From Caulobacter sp. Root343 (lineage in GTDB: Bacteria; Pseudomonadota; Alphaproteobacteria; Caulobacterales; Caulobacteraceae): 64,000 nt of DNA. The notes below the pieces were generated by a model. The model saw only the letters and a program-made list of their open reading frames with translations, searched no databases and had not been told where the DNA came from. The DNA lies in the NCBI RefSeq assembly GCF_001425745.1, contig NZ_LMDF01000001.1:291154-355153 (forward strand), in the 5' to 3' direction. The translations under genes were made by a program, and so were the position numbers. The stretch's first letter is position 1. Every line of letters begins with the position of its first letter. Below are positions 7,754 to 16,792 of this stretch, in pieces.

Positions 7754-10700
7754 TCAAGTCGCCAGTCCCTCCGAACCGTCGGTCGGAGCCGCGTCGCGCC
7801 GCGGGTCCTGGATCCGGAACCACATCGCGTAGAGCGAGGGCAAGAAGACCAGCGTCAGGATGGTCCCGCCGATCGTGCCGCCGATCAGGGTGTAGGCCAT
7901 CGAGGACCAGAACACCGAGAAGGTCAGTGGAATGAAGGCCAGTATGGCCGCCAGGGCCGTGAGGATCACCGGCCTGGCGCGCTGCACGGTCGCCTCGACG
8001 ACGGCGTGGAACGGGGCCAAGCCCTCCTCTTGGTTGATATGGATCTGGCCGATCAGGATCAGGCTGTTGCGCATGATGATGCCGGCCAGGCCGATCAGTC
8101 CGAGGATGGCGTTGAACCCGAACGGCTGGTGGAAGATCAGCAGGGTCGGCGCGACTCCGACCAGGGCCAGCGGCGCGGTCAGCAGGACCATGAACATCGC
8201 CGATAGCGAGCGGACCTGGAAGATGATCACCACCATCATCAGGATGAACATCAGCGGGAAGATCGCGGCCAGGGCGACGTTGGCCTTGCCGGCCTCCTCG
8301 ATCGAGCCGCCCATCTCGATTCTGTAGCCTGCGGGGAGGGCCGCCATGATCGGCTTGAGGTCCTTGAAGACCTGGGTCGAGACGTCCGGCGGCTGCAGCC
8401 GCTCGTCGATGTCGCCGCGCACGGTGATGGTCGTCAGCCGGTCGCGGCGGCGCAGGATGGGATCTTCCATCCGCACCTCGGCGCGGCCGATCTGGTCGAG
8501 GGGGATGCGCTCGCCGGACGCGCCGACCAGCGTGAAGGCCCCAAGCCTGGACGGATCAAGGCGATCCGCGCCTGTGGTGCGGGCCACGACCTCGACCGAG
8601 CGGATATCCTCGCGCACCTGGGTCACGGGAACGCCCGTCAGCAGGAACTGAAGCTGCTGGGAGGCGTCGCTCGAGCTGAGGCCGAAGGCCCGAAGGCGGT
8701 CCTGGTCGAGCACGAAGTGGACGGTGGGGACGCGCTCGCCCCAGTCGGTATTGACCTGGCGCAGGCCGTCGTTGCGCAGCATCACGGCGCGGACCTGCTC
8801 GGCGATGTCGCGAACGCGGGCCGCGTCGGGGCCCATGACGCGGAAGGCCACGGGGAACGGCGAGGGCGGGCCGAACACGATCTGCGTCGCGCGGATCTTG
8901 GCGCCGGGGACGGAGCCTTCGGCGGCGAACTGGCGCACGCGCCGCTTGAGCACGTCGCGCGCCTTCTGGTCAGGCGTCAGCACGACGATTTTGGCGAAGG
9001 AAGGGTCGGGAAGTTCCGGAGAGATCGCCAGGAAGAACCGCGGCGCGCCCTGGCCGATATAGCTGGTGACGATCTTGGCCTCGGGTTGCCGGCGCAGCCA
9101 GGCCTCGACCTTGGCGACGGCCTGGCTGGTCGAGGCGATACTCTGACCCTCGGGCATCTGCACCTCGATCAGCACCTCGGGGCGGTCGGAGATCGGGAAG
9201 AACTGCTTCTTGGTCGCGCCCATCATCAGGACGGCGACGACCATCGCCACGCCCACGCCGGCCGCCACCTTGAACCGGTTGTCCACCGTCCAGGTGACCA
9301 TCGCGCGCAGCTGGCGATAGCGCGGGGTGTCGTAGATCGCCGCGTGGCCGCCCTCGACCGGCTTGATCTTGGGGATCATCAGGACGCCGAGATAGGGCGT
9401 GAAGATCACCGCCACGAACCAGGAAGTGATCAGGGCGAAGGCCACGACCCAGAAGATATTGCCGGCATATTCACCGGCCGTGGATTTGGCGAAGCCCACC
9501 GGCATCAGACCGATGATCGTCACCAGCGTGCCGGCCAGCATCGGCGCGGCCGTGTGGCCCCAGGCATAGGTCGCGGCGGAAACCCGATCGCGGCCTTCCT
9601 CCATCTTCACGACGATGGTCTCGATAATGATGATGGCGTCGTCGACCAGCAGGCCCAGCGACAGGATCAACGCGCCCAGCGTGATGCGGTCGAAGTCGCG
9701 GCCCGTGACCAGCATGATCACGAAGACACCCGCGAGGGTCAGGGGGACGGCCATGGCCACCACCAGCCCGACCCGGAAGCCCAGGCTGATCAGACTGACA
9801 ACGATGACGACCGCGAGCGCCACGAAGAACTTGAGCATGAACTCGTCGTAGGCTTCCTCGATGTTCACGGATTGATCGGTGACCTTGGCGAAGCTCATGC
9901 CCAGCGGCATTTCCGCGGAAATGGCCTTGGCTTCCTTGTCCAGGCTCTTGCCCAGCAGCAGCCCGTTGTAGCGATCCTTCATCACCACGCCGAGCTCGAT
10001 AGCCGGCTCGCCGTCGTTGCGGATCAGGAACGTCGCCGGGTCTTCGTAGCCGCGCTTGACCTCGGCGATATCGGCCAGCTTGAGCGTGCGGCCGCCGACC
10101 GCGATCGGCGTCTCCCGGATCTTGTCGAGGTCGTCGAGCGCGCCGTCGAGCCGGATCTGAACCTGCGGGCCCTGGGTCTCGATCGAGCCGCCCGGCGTGA
10201 CGAGGTTCTGGTCATTGAGAGCGGAAAAGAGGTCCCTCGGACTCACGCCCAACGTCGCCAGGCGGGCCTGCGAAAACTCGACGAAGATCTTTTCGGGCTG
10301 TTCGCCGATGATCATCACCTTCTTGACCCCGGGCACGTGCAGCAGCCGCTGGCGCAGGGTCTCGGCCTGCCGGGCCAGCAGGCGGTGCGGCTCGCCCTTG
10401 GCCTTGAGGGCGTAGAGGGCGAAGGTGACGTCGCCGTACTCGTCATTGACGAACGGACCCAGGACCCCGCGGGGGAGGTTGGCGGCCTCGTCGGTCATCT
10501 TCTTGCGGGTCTGGTAGAACTGTTCCGGAACCTCCTTGGGCGGGATTTGGTCCTTCAGCGTCAGGGTGGTGAACGCCAGGCCCGGCCGCGTGAAGGTTTC
10601 GCTGCGGTCGTACCACTTCAGTTCCTGCAGCCGCTTCTCGAGCGGTTCGGCCACCTGGTCCTGCATCTCCTGAGCGGTGGCGCCCGGCCAGGCGCTGACG

Positions 10701-10846
10701 ATGGTCATCACCTTGATCGAGAAGCTGGGATCCTCGGCGCGCCCCAGTTTCATGAAGGCGAAGGCGCCGGCGAAGGTGATGGCGATGATCAGGAAGAGGG
10801 TGATCGAGCGCTCGCGAACCGCCAGGGCGGAGAGGTTGAGGTTCAT
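7754..10846 (-). CDS. RND-family efflux permease (inner-membrane proton antiporter)
   Basis: A 1030-residue member of the AcrB/HAE1 resistance-nodulation-division family, with a single N-terminal membrane helix, large periplasmic domains and two six-helix bundles. The proton-relay acidic pair is in GLLVDDAIIIIE (TM4), and the typical N-terminus RSITLFLIIAI and WPGATAQEMQ are present. It pumps drugs or other toxic compounds out with an adaptor and an outer-membrane channel. It is coupled to the adaptor gene by an ATGA overlap (10843-10846). It ends 29 bp from the convergent kinase gene. Substrate cannot be told from sequence. Confidence 0.95.
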   Translation of the reverse strand: MNLNLSALAVRERSITLFLIIAITFAGAFAFMKLGRAEDPSFSIKVMTIVSAWPGATAQEMQDQVAEPLEKRLQELKWYDRSETFTRPGLAFTTLTLKDQIPPKEVPEQFYQTRKKMTDEAANLPRGVLGPFVNDEYGDVTFALYALKAKGEPHRLLARQAETLRQRLLHVPGVKKVMIIGEQPEKIFVEFSQARLATLGVSPRDLFSALNDQNLVTPGGSIETQGPQVQIRLDGALDDLDKIRETPIAVGGRTLKLADIAEVKRGYEDPATFLIRNDGEPAIELGVVMKDRYNGLLLGKSLDKEAKAISAEMPLGMSFAKVTDQSVNIEEAYDEFMLKFFVALAVVIVVSLISLGFRVGLVVAMAVPLTLAGVFVIMLVTGRDFDRITLGALILSLGLLVDDAIIIIETIVVKMEEGRDRVSAATYAWGHTAAPMLAGTLVTIIGLMPVGFAKSTAGEYAGNIFWVVAFALITSWFVAVIFTPYLGVLMIPKIKPVEGGHAAIYDTPRYRQLRAMVTWTVDNRFKVAAGVGVAMVVAVLMMGATKKQFFPISDRPEVLIEVQMPEGQSIASTSQAVAKVEAWLRRQPEAKIVTSYIGQGAPRFFLAISPELPDPSFAKIVVLTPDQKARDVLKRRVRQFAAEGSVPGAKIRATQIVFGPPSPFPVAFRVMGPDAARVRDIAEQVRAVMLRNDGLRQVNTDWGERVPTVHFVLDQDRLRAFGLSSSDASQQLQFLLTGVPVTQVREDIRSVEVVARTTGADRLDPSRLGAFTLVGASGERIPLDQIGRAEVRMEDPILRRRDRLTTITVRGDIDERLQPPDVSTQVFKDLKPIMAALPAGYRIEMGGSIEEAGKANVALAAIFPLMFILMMVVIIFQVRSLSAMFMVLLTAPLALVGVAPTLLIFHQPFGFNAILGLIGLAGIIMRNSLILIGQIHINQEEGLAPFHAVVEATVQRARPVILTALAAILAFIPLTFSVFWSSMAYTLIGGTIGGTILTLVFLPSLYAMWFRIQDPRRDAAPTDGSEGLAT

Positions 10847-11928
10847 TGGGCCGCTCCGGTCTGGATACGGACACGCTGGCCCTGGTGGAGCATTTGGGCG
10901 CCCAGGGCGACGAACCGATCACCGCCGTTCAGACCGCCGGAGACCGTCGCCGTCTCTGTTCCAAGCGCGGCCACTCGAACGGGGCGCCACTGGACGGTGG
11001 AGGTGCGCGGTTCGATGACCCAGACGCCCGGCCCCTTGCCCGTGTCGTAGAGCGCGCCGATCGGCGCTTCCACGCCGCGCTGAACGCCGGCTTGCACGGG
11101 CAGGGCCACGACCATGGTCGAGCCCAGCGGCGCCTGCGCCGCCGCGCCGCTCAGCACGTACTTGGCCTCATAGGTGCGGGTGCGCGGGTCGGCCGCGTCG
11201 GACAGCTGACGAAGCCGCGCCTGGCCAGCCTTGGCGCCGGTAAACGCGTAGGCGTCCGCGGGCGAGCCGAGGGCGGGGCGAACGGTCTCGGGCAGGGTGA
11301 TGGTGGCCTCGCGCGGACCGGCGTGGGCCAGGCGCACGACGGGCTGGCCGGCGGCCACAACCTGTCCGGGCTCGGCCAGGGTCTCGACCACGACGCCGTC
11401 GGCGTCGGCGACCAGGACCGCGTAGCCGGCGGTGTTGCGCGAGACGCGGGCTTGGGCCTCGGTCGCCGCCAGCTGAGCCTTGGCGGCGTCGGCGGCGGCC
11501 TTGGCCTGGTCGTAGGCGAGGGCGGACACGGCGCCGGCCGAGACGAGCCCGCGATAGCGGCGCTCCTCGGACGCCGTCTGCACGGCGCGAGCGCGAGCGG
11601 CTTCCACCAGCTCGTTCTGAGCCGCCACGGCCAAGGCGTAGTCCGCCGCGTCGATGCGCATCAGGGGCTGGCCGAGACGGACCGTCTGGCCCGGGTCGAC
11701 CAGGCGCGCGACGACCTTGCCGCCGACGCGAAAGCCCAGGTCGCTCTGGACGCGCGCCGAGACGACGCCGGTGAACCGCCGCTCGCCCGAGGCCGCGGGC
11801 GCCGCGACGGCCACCCGGACGACGGGCGGCAGGGTGCGCGGATCGTTGGCGTCGGCCTTGCCGCCACAGGCGGCCAAGGGCGTGAGGCCACCTAGGAGCA
11901 GGACGGCGGCGACGGTTCGAGACGACAT
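10843..11928 (-). CDS. RND periplasmic adaptor lipoprotein (membrane-fusion protein)
   Basis: A 361-residue HlyD/AcrA-type adaptor. It has a lipoprotein signal ending in LAAC (Cys21), two half-lipoyl beta segments (about 65-90 and 155-180), an Ala-rich alpha-hairpin between them, and a C-terminal membrane-proximal domain (VEAPIGALYDTGKG). It bridges the permease at 7754-10846 and the outer-membrane factor at 12727-14181. It is the first gene of a two-gene operon whose promoter region holds a 27-bp operator candidate (11973-11999). Confidence 0.93.
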   Translation of the reverse strand: MSSRTVAAVLLLGGLTPLAACGGKADANDPRTLPPVVRVAVAAPAASGERRFTGVVSARVQSDLGFRVGGKVVARLVDPGQTVRLGQPLMRIDAADYALAVAAQNELVEAARARAVQTASEERRYRGLVSAGAVSALAYDQAKAAADAAKAQLAATEAQARVSRNTAGYAVLVADADGVVVETLAEPGQVVAAGQPVVRLAHAGPREATITLPETVRPALGSPADAYAFTGAKAGQARLRQLSDAADPRTRTYEAKYVLSGAAAQAPLGSTMVVALPVQAGVQRGVEAPIGALYDTGKGPGVWVIEPRTSTVQWRPVRVAALGTETATVSGGLNGGDRFVALGAQMLHQGQRVRIQTGAAQ

Positions 11929-11972
11929 GGCTTAAGGGTCCTGCCTTGGCGGAAGAACCGTAAGCTGAAGTC

Positions 11973-11999
11973 TTGTGACTAAATTGTCAACTGGTCACT
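11973..11999 (-). promoter_or_regulatory. Operator candidate for the TetR regulator, before the adaptor-permease operon
   Basis: Read on the minus strand the site is AGTGAC-N13-AGTCACAA, holding the inverted repeat GTGAC-N14-GTCAC. The same 14 outer bases with the same spacing recur at 12673-12699 before the outer-membrane factor gene, in the same orientation relative to transcription. A TTGACA lies inside this copy, so a bound repressor would overlap the promoter. This fits TetR-family operators, which are imperfect palindromes near the regulator gene. Confidence 0.65.
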
Positions 12000-12009
12000 T
12001 TCCGCGACG

Positions 12010-12633
12010 TCACGGCGCGAGACTGCGAAGCACGAGGTTGATCGCCTTGGTCGGAGCCTCGGGCAGATCGTCCAGGTTATGCTTGAGCATCAGCGGATTC
12101 ATGAAGCTTTGCATGACCAGCAAGATTGCCTCGCAGACCTCGTCGGTCGGCGTCTTGCGCTCGAATTCGCCGGTCTCGCGGCCAAGAAGGATGATCTCCC
12201 TCAGGAGGCCTTCGGCCTTTTCCAGATAGGCCATCGCTGAAGGCCAGCGCTCCTCGGCCGAGTGCGCGGCGATGTCGTATAGCAACTCGTTCTCGAAGAA
12301 GAGTTCGGCGCTGGTTCCAATTATGCCGCTGAAAAACCTACGTAATTTATCAGAAGCTGTTTTACCTTCGGCGATGCCGGCCTCGCCCGCCGCGAGCACG
12401 TTGTCCAGGCATTGGACGCAGATCGCCTGGCCGATGGCCTGCTTGGAATCGAAGAACTTGTAGATGTAGGCCTTGGAAAATCCGATCGCCTTGGCGAGGT
12501 CGGCGACCGTCGTCTTGCCATAGCCATAGCGGCTGAAATGCGCCCGGGCCGCGTCCACGATCTGATCGCGAATGCCGTGTTCGACAGGGCCGCGCTGACC
12601 GGCCGCGGAGGGCGAGGGTTCGAGGGTGCTCAT
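12010..12633 (-). CDS. TetR-family transcriptional repressor of the efflux genes
   Basis: A 207-residue TetR/AcrR-type regulator. The N-terminal helix-turn-helix spans about residues 25-70, with GYGKTTVADLAKAIGFSKAYIYKFF as its core and a recognition helix ending in KAYIYKFF. A larger all-helical ligand domain follows. The start is ATG 12633; a TTG further upstream would put the N-terminus into the operator. It lies between the adaptor operon and the divergent outer-membrane factor, with matching operator candidates on both sides, so it probably represses all of these genes and itself. Codons around 12310-12360 are locally A+T-rich compared with the rest of the gene. Confidence 0.92.
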   Translation of the reverse strand: MSTLEPSPSAAGQRGPVEHGIRDQIVDAARAHFSRYGYGKTTVADLAKAIGFSKAYIYKFFDSKQAIGQAICVQCLDNVLAAGEAGIAEGKTASDKLRRFFSGIIGTSAELFFENELLYDIAAHSAEERWPSAMAYLEKAEGLLREIILLGRETGEFERKTPTDEVCEAILLVMQSFMNPLMLKHNLDDLPEAPTKAINLVLRSLAP

Positions 12634-12672
12634 GACCGGCACGATATCATCGGGTGTCGCAATTGACAAACG

Positions 12673-12699
12673 AGTGACGATATCGGCATATAGTCACAA
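12673..12699 (+). promoter_or_regulatory. Operator candidate between tetR and the outer-membrane factor gene
   Basis: AGTGAC-GATATCGGCATAT-AGTCACAA, the second copy of the 27-bp motif at 11973-11999. It sits 27 bp upstream of the outer-membrane factor start and 39 bp upstream of the tetR start. It overlaps a promoter-like TTGACA (12663-12668) and TATAGT (12689-12694), though their 20-bp spacing is long. It could control both divergent genes. Confidence 0.65.
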
Positions 12700-12726
12700 C
12701 CTGTCGGCCTCCTCAGAAAGTACGCC

Positions 12727-14181
12727 ATGCGCTCCGTCCTTCTACCGACCCTCTTCGCGGTCGCCGGGGCCGCTGTATTGGGCGGGTGTGCGATCGGTCC
12801 CAGCTATGTGGCGCCGACGATCGCCGCCCCGGCGCGCTTCATGGGCGAGGCCGCTGTCGTCGCCAGGCAAGCGCCGCGCGCGCCGGTCGACTCCTGGTGG
12901 CGCGGCTTCAATGATCCCGTCCTCGATCGAATGATCGATCGGGCGCTGGCGCAGAACCTCGACCTGGCGCAGGCCACGGCGCGGGTGACGCAGGCCGGGG
13001 CGGGTCTAAGCGCGGCGACCGCCGCTCTGCTGCCGTCGGCTTCGGTCGAGGCGCGCGGCGCGCGGTCCCACGCCTCCACCCAGACGCCGACGGGGCGCCT
13101 GCTGGCCGCTACGCCCAACTTCGATCGCGATGGCGCGCTGTACGAGGCCAATGCCGTCGCCGGCTGGGAGCTCGACGTCTTCGGCGGATCGCGGCGCGAC
13201 CGCGAGGCGGCGCGTTCCGAGTACGATGGGGCGCGGGCGGGCGTGGCCGCGGCGCGACTGGCGGTCGCGGCCCAGACCGCCGACACCTACATGCTGGTGC
13301 GCGGACTGCAGGCCAGATTGGCCGTCGTCCGCCAGCAGGTGGAGACCCAGGCCCAGCTGGTCGACACGGTCCGCCTGCAACGCGAGCGGGGCGTTGTGGC
13401 CGAACTTCAGCTGCACCAGGCGCTGGGCGCGCTGGAACAGACCAAGGCCAGCGTCCCTGTCCTCGAGGAAGGCCTTGAGGCGGCGCTCAACGCCATGGAC
13501 GTCCTGCTGGGCGCGCAACCGGGGACCTACCGCGCGGAGCTGGCTGCCCCGGCCCCCATTCCGACCGCGCCGGGATTGGCGGAGGCCGGCGGTCCGGCCG
13601 AGCTGCTGCGCCGGCGGCCCGATCTGGTCGTGGCCGAGCAGCGGCTTCGAGCCAGCAATGCCCGCGTCGGCTCGGCGCTGTCGGAATATTTCCCGAAATT
13701 CTCCCTCAGCGGTTTGGTCGGCACGGCCTCGACCAGCGGCGCCACCCTGTTCGAGAGCCCGGCGGCGCAGGCCCAGGGTGTTCTCGGGCTTCGCTGGCGG
13801 CTCTTCGACTTCGGTCGCGTCGGCGCCGAGGTCAGCGCCGCGCGAGGGCGCAAGGCCGAGGCGCTGGCGGCCTACCGGCAGTCCGTTCTACGGGCGACCG
13901 AGGACGTGGAAAACGCCTTCTCCAGCCTGGTCAAGCGCGAGAATCAGGAGCGCGCCCTGGCCGACGGCGAGGCCTCGCTAGCGCGGGCCAGGGACGCATC
14001 CAAGGCGGCCTACGACGCCGGGGTCGTCAGCCTGATCGAAGTCCTCGACGCCGACGCCCGGCTGCTCGCCGTTCGCGACGGCAGGGTTCAGGCCAGGACG
14101 GACGCGGCGCGCGCGGCCATCCGGTCGTTCCGAGCGCTGGGCGGCGGGTGGCGCGAGACGCCGGAGGCCAGTGCTAGCTAG
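12727..14181 (+). CDS. NodT/TolC-type outer-membrane efflux lipoprotein
   Basis: A 484-residue outer-membrane factor. A lipoprotein signal ends in LGGC (Cys21), followed by GPSYVAP, the usual opening of the NodT/OprM subgroup. Two repeats of the coiled-coil alpha-barrel region follow, containing LRRRPDLVVAEQRLRASNARVG and GVVSLIEVLDADARLLAVRD. It forms the trimeric exit duct for the RND permease and adaptor encoded on the opposite strand. The split arrangement, with tetR in between, is compensated by the shared operator motif. Confidence 0.93.
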   Translation: MRSVLLPTLFAVAGAAVLGGCAIGPSYVAPTIAAPARFMGEAAVVARQAPRAPVDSWWRGFNDPVLDRMIDRALAQNLDLAQATARVTQAGAGLSAATAALLPSASVEARGARSHASTQTPTGRLLAATPNFDRDGALYEANAVAGWELDVFGGSRRDREAARSEYDGARAGVAAARLAVAAQTADTYMLVRGLQARLAVVRQQVETQAQLVDTVRLQRERGVVAELQLHQALGALEQTKASVPVLEEGLEAALNAMDVLLGAQPGTYRAELAAPAPIPTAPGLAEAGGPAELLRRRPDLVVAEQRLRASNARVGSALSEYFPKFSLSGLVGTASTSGATLFESPAAQAQGVLGLRWRLFDFGRVGAEVSAARGRKAEALAAYRQSVLRATEDVENAFSSLVKRENQERALADGEASLARARDASKAAYDAGVVSLIEVLDADARLLAVRDGRVQARTDAARAAIRSFRALGGGWRETPEASAS

Positions 14182-14201
14182 GACCGGCGGCGACCGCGCC
14201 G

Positions 14202-14936
14202 TTACCGCCAGTTTCTAGCTCTGGCGCTCTCTTCGCCGCGCGCATCGAGGGGGGCGCCGTCAATCATCTCGTCGACGGCCGACAGCACCGCCGGAGGCGC
14301 TTCCGAACTCGCGGTGCGATAGGTCGACGCCTGAGCCGTGACGGGGCTGGCCACGCGCAGTCTCCAGGCGCCATCGTCGCGGCAGGCCAGGCCCGCCAAG
14401 CCTTCGCGACCGTTCGGCTGGAAGGTGCGGCAGTAGACGCCTGCATGGTCGCGGAAGCTGAGGCCGATACGGATCGGGCCCGAGGTCTCGGCCGCCAGCT
14501 GATCGTCGAGGGCGCGCGCCAAGGGGCCGGACGCGACGAGCGGCTGGTCCGCCGCACCGTTCAACCTAACCGAGCTGGGCAGGGCCAGGCGTCCGACGGC
14601 CAGGCCCACCACAAGACAGGCGGCCATGCCGGCCCACGCGGGCAAGCGGAAACGCGGCGCGTGGGCCGGCTGAGCGCTCGCCCGGCGGGCGGCCAGATCC
14701 ACCACCTCGGCCGTGGTCGGCGCGCCTTGGCGGATGGTCTTCAGCAGCCGTTCGGGGATCGGCTCCTCGGCGACGGGGCCATAGTGGCCGATCAGCAGCG
14801 CTTTCAGGTCCTGTTCCGCCTTCAGTCGGGCGGCAAGCTCGGGATCAGCGCGGGCGGCGGTCTCGACCAGGGTCCGGGTCGCCGTGTCCAGTTCACCGTC
14901 GACATAGGCGGCGAGGGTCTGTTCGTCGAAGGTCAC
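14202..14936 (-). CDS. Anti-sigma factor (membrane-spanning)
   Basis: A 244-residue protein. Its N-terminus (MTFDEQTLAAYVDGELD) is typical of anti-sigma factors that bind ECF sigma factors. A cytoplasmic helical region and one membrane helix (about 103-122) follow, then a C-terminal periplasmic domain with paired cysteines (TFQPNGREGLAGLACRDDGAW region). The start is GTG 14936, overlapping the sigma gene stop as GTGA (14933-14936), so the pair is translationally coupled. It would hold the upstream sigma factor at the membrane until a periplasmic signal releases it. I do not see a zinc HxxxCxxC motif. Confidence 0.85.
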   Translation of the reverse strand: MTFDEQTLAAYVDGELDTATRTLVETAARADPELAARLKAEQDLKALLIGHYGPVAEEPIPERLLKTIRQGAPTTAEVVDLAARRASAQPAHAPRFRLPAWAGMAACLVVGLAVGRLALPSSVRLNGAADQPLVASGPLARALDDQLAAETSGPIRIGLSFRDHAGVYCRTFQPNGREGLAGLACRDDGAWRLRVASPVTAQASTYRTASSEAPPAVLSAVDEMIDGAPLDARGEESARARNWR

Positions 14937-15433
14937 GGTTGAGCTCCATGGTCGATCAGGGCGGCCTGCAGGGCGGCGCGGCCGCGCGAGAGGCGGCTGG
15001 TCAGGGTGCCGACGGGCGTCTCCAGCACGGCGGCCGCCTCGTCGTAGGACAGGCCCTCGATCAGCACGAGGGCCACGGCGATGCGCTGATCGTCGGGCAG
15101 GGCGGCCATGGCCCGTTCGATCACCGACAGCCCCAGCCGCGCGTCCAGCGTCGCCGAGGCCGGATCGGCGGCCAGCTCACCCTGTTCGGGCGTGGCGGTG
15201 ACCTTGCTCCAGCGGGCCCGCCGGCGGGCCTCGTCGATCCAGGCGTTCTTCATGATCCGGAACATCCAGCTGTCGAGCCGCGTATCGGGACGCCACTGAT
15301 CTCGCCGGAGCAGGGCCCGCTCCAGCGTCAGCTGCGTGAGATCGTCGGCGTCGGCTGGATCCCGGGCCAAGGCCCGCGCCATGCGTCGCAGGCGTGGGAC
15401 TTGGGCGACCAGCTCTGATTGGAATGCGTCCAA
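14933..15433 (-). CDS. ECF-family RNA polymerase sigma factor
   Basis: A 166-residue extracytoplasmic-function sigma factor. Region 2 (about 10-75) includes DADDLTQLTLERAL and SWMFRIMKNAWIDEARRR. Region 4 (about 105-160) includes LPDDQRIAVALVLIEGLSYDEAAAVL and GTLTSRLSRGRAAL. The start is TTG 15433 with AGGCGG upstream; the next Met would delete part of region 2. It is paired with the anti-sigma gene downstream. It is divergent from a secreted protease gene, and the shared intergenic dyad may be its own promoter. Confidence 0.93.
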   Translation of the reverse strand: MDAFQSELVAQVPRLRRMARALARDPADADDLTQLTLERALLRRDQWRPDTRLDSWMFRIMKNAWIDEARRRARWSKVTATPEQGELAADPASATLDARLGLSVIERAMAALPDDQRIAVALVLIEGLSYDEAAAVLETPVGTLTSRLSRGRAALQAALIDHGAQP

Positions 15434-15456
15434 GAGACCGCCTCGTGTTCTCGATG

Positions 15457-15481
15457 GATGAAACGACCGGGTTCGGGCGTT
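15457..15481. promoter_or_regulatory. Symmetrical AACG-N12-CGTT element between the sigma gene and the protease gene
   Basis: On the plus strand GATGAAACG is followed after 12 bases by CGTT; on the minus strand the same bases read TGGAACG-N12-CGTT. GAAC/AAC and CGTT blocks recall ECF -35 and -10 elements, and the symmetry would serve both divergent genes. The same GATGAAACG-N12-CGTT recurs at 16815-16839. The spacing is shorter than the 16-17 bp usual for ECF promoters, so it could instead be an operator. Confidence 0.4.
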
Positions 15482-15558
15482 CCATCCATTGAACGGGAAC
15501 TATTTCACCGCGGCGCGGCTTGGGCCAAGCTCATAGGGCGGTGGCCCTGGGAAATCGA

Positions 15559-16788
15559 ATGAACCGACGAGTCATCCTGGGGACAATGGGCGCCCTGATC
15601 TTGGGGGCGAGCGCGACGGCGCAGATCCTGCCGGGCCTGCCCGGCCTGCCGCGCGATCCGCTGGCCGGCGTCGCCCCCCTGGCGCGGGAGCCGCTGGAGC
15701 AGATCGGTAGCGCGGTGCGCGCCCTCGATGTCGCCGACCTGCGTCTGAACCGCTTGACGGCCTTGGTGCGCTCCAACCCGCGCGTGCTGGACCTTGACGA
15801 CAACGGACAGGCGGTGGTGCGGGGCGAGGTCTTGGCTGTCTCTCCGGACGAGCCGGCGCTGCGCCGTCTAACCGCCGCCGGTTTCTCGATCGTCCGAGAT
15901 GAAGGCGCCGATGCGCTCGGCTTGCGGATTGTTGTGCTGAAGCCACCCGGCGGCATGAACATCCGCGCCGCGATGCGGCGTGTGCGCGAGATCGATCCGG
16001 CCGGCGACTACGACTTCAATCATCTCTACGCCGGCGCGGGAGGGGTCAGCGGCGCCTTGGCCGATGGGCCCGGCGCGGCGAGCCTGCCGGCAGGCCGGGT
16101 CGGTCTGCTGGACGGCGGCGTGGATCGCAAGCATCCCGTCTTCAAGGGCGTCGAGATCGAGCAGAGGAGCTTCGCGCCGGGCGGCGGGAGCGCCAGCCGC
16201 CATGGCACGGCGGTGGCCTCGCTGCTGGTGGGTAAAGGATCGGGCGGGCTTGGCTCCGGTTCGCGCCTCTACGCCGCCGATGTCTACGGGACCGGCCCCA
16301 CCGGCGGTGCGGTCGCCGCGATCGTCGGAGCGCTGAACTGGATGGCCCAGGTCAAGGCGCCGGTGGTCAACATCAGCCTGGTTGGCCCCGACAACGCCAC
16401 CCTGCGCGCGGCCGTGCGGGCGTTGCAGGCGCGGGGCGGATTGGTGGTGGCCGCTGTCGGCAATGACGGCCCCGCCGCGCCGCCGCTGTATCCGGCGTCC
16501 TATCCGGGCGTGGTAGCCGTCACGGGCGTCGACGCCAAGGGGCGGTTGCTGCCCGAGGCCGGCAGGGCCGCGCATGTCGACTTCGCCGCCCTGGGCGCCG
16601 GCGTGAAGGTCGCCGCGCCCGGCGGTGGCTTCACCAATGCTCGGGGGACGTCATACGCCGCGCCGGTGGTCGCCGCCCGCCTAGCCGCCCGGCCGGACCT
16701 GGGCGCGCTAGCGGCCCAGGCGCGCGACCTGGGCGCGCCGGGACCAGATCCTTTGTTTGGTAAGGGCTTGGTCGGGCCTCTCCGCTAG
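15559..16788 (+). CDS. Secreted subtilisin-like (S8) serine protease
   Basis: A 409-residue protease. A signal peptide ends around ASATAQ (residue 22). A pro-region (about 40-150) is followed by the S8 catalytic domain with the full triad: Asp185 (GLLDGGVD), His215 (SRHGTAVA) and Ser365 (RGTSYAAP). Asn302 (VGNDGP) forms the oxyanion hole. It should be active in the periplasm or outside the cell. ATG 15559 gives a proper signal peptide; an upstream in-frame start would not. The gene is divergent from the ECF sigma factor and followed by a low-complexity secreted protein that might be its substrate or partner. Confidence 0.92.
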   Translation: MNRRVILGTMGALILGASATAQILPGLPGLPRDPLAGVAPLAREPLEQIGSAVRALDVADLRLNRLTALVRSNPRVLDLDDNGQAVVRGEVLAVSPDEPALRRLTAAGFSIVRDEGADALGLRIVVLKPPGGMNIRAAMRRVREIDPAGDYDFNHLYAGAGGVSGALADGPGAASLPAGRVGLLDGGVDRKHPVFKGVEIEQRSFAPGGGSASRHGTAVASLLVGKGSGGLGSGSRLYAADVYGTGPTGGAVAAIVGALNWMAQVKAPVVNISLVGPDNATLRAAVRALQARGGLVVAAVGNDGPAAPPLYPASYPGVVAVTGVDAKGRLLPEAGRAAHVDFAALGAGVKVAAPGGGFTNARGTSYAAPVVAARLAARPDLGALAAQARDLGAPGPDPLFGKGLVGPLR

Positions 16789-16792
16789 CAGC

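Noticed and set aside
8717..11050. A 777-codon open frame on the plus strand opposite the RND permease and adaptor
   Set aside because: It is the antisense shadow of G+C-rich codons. The translation is His/Asp/Gly/Arg-rich with no domain, while the minus-strand genes are clear family members.
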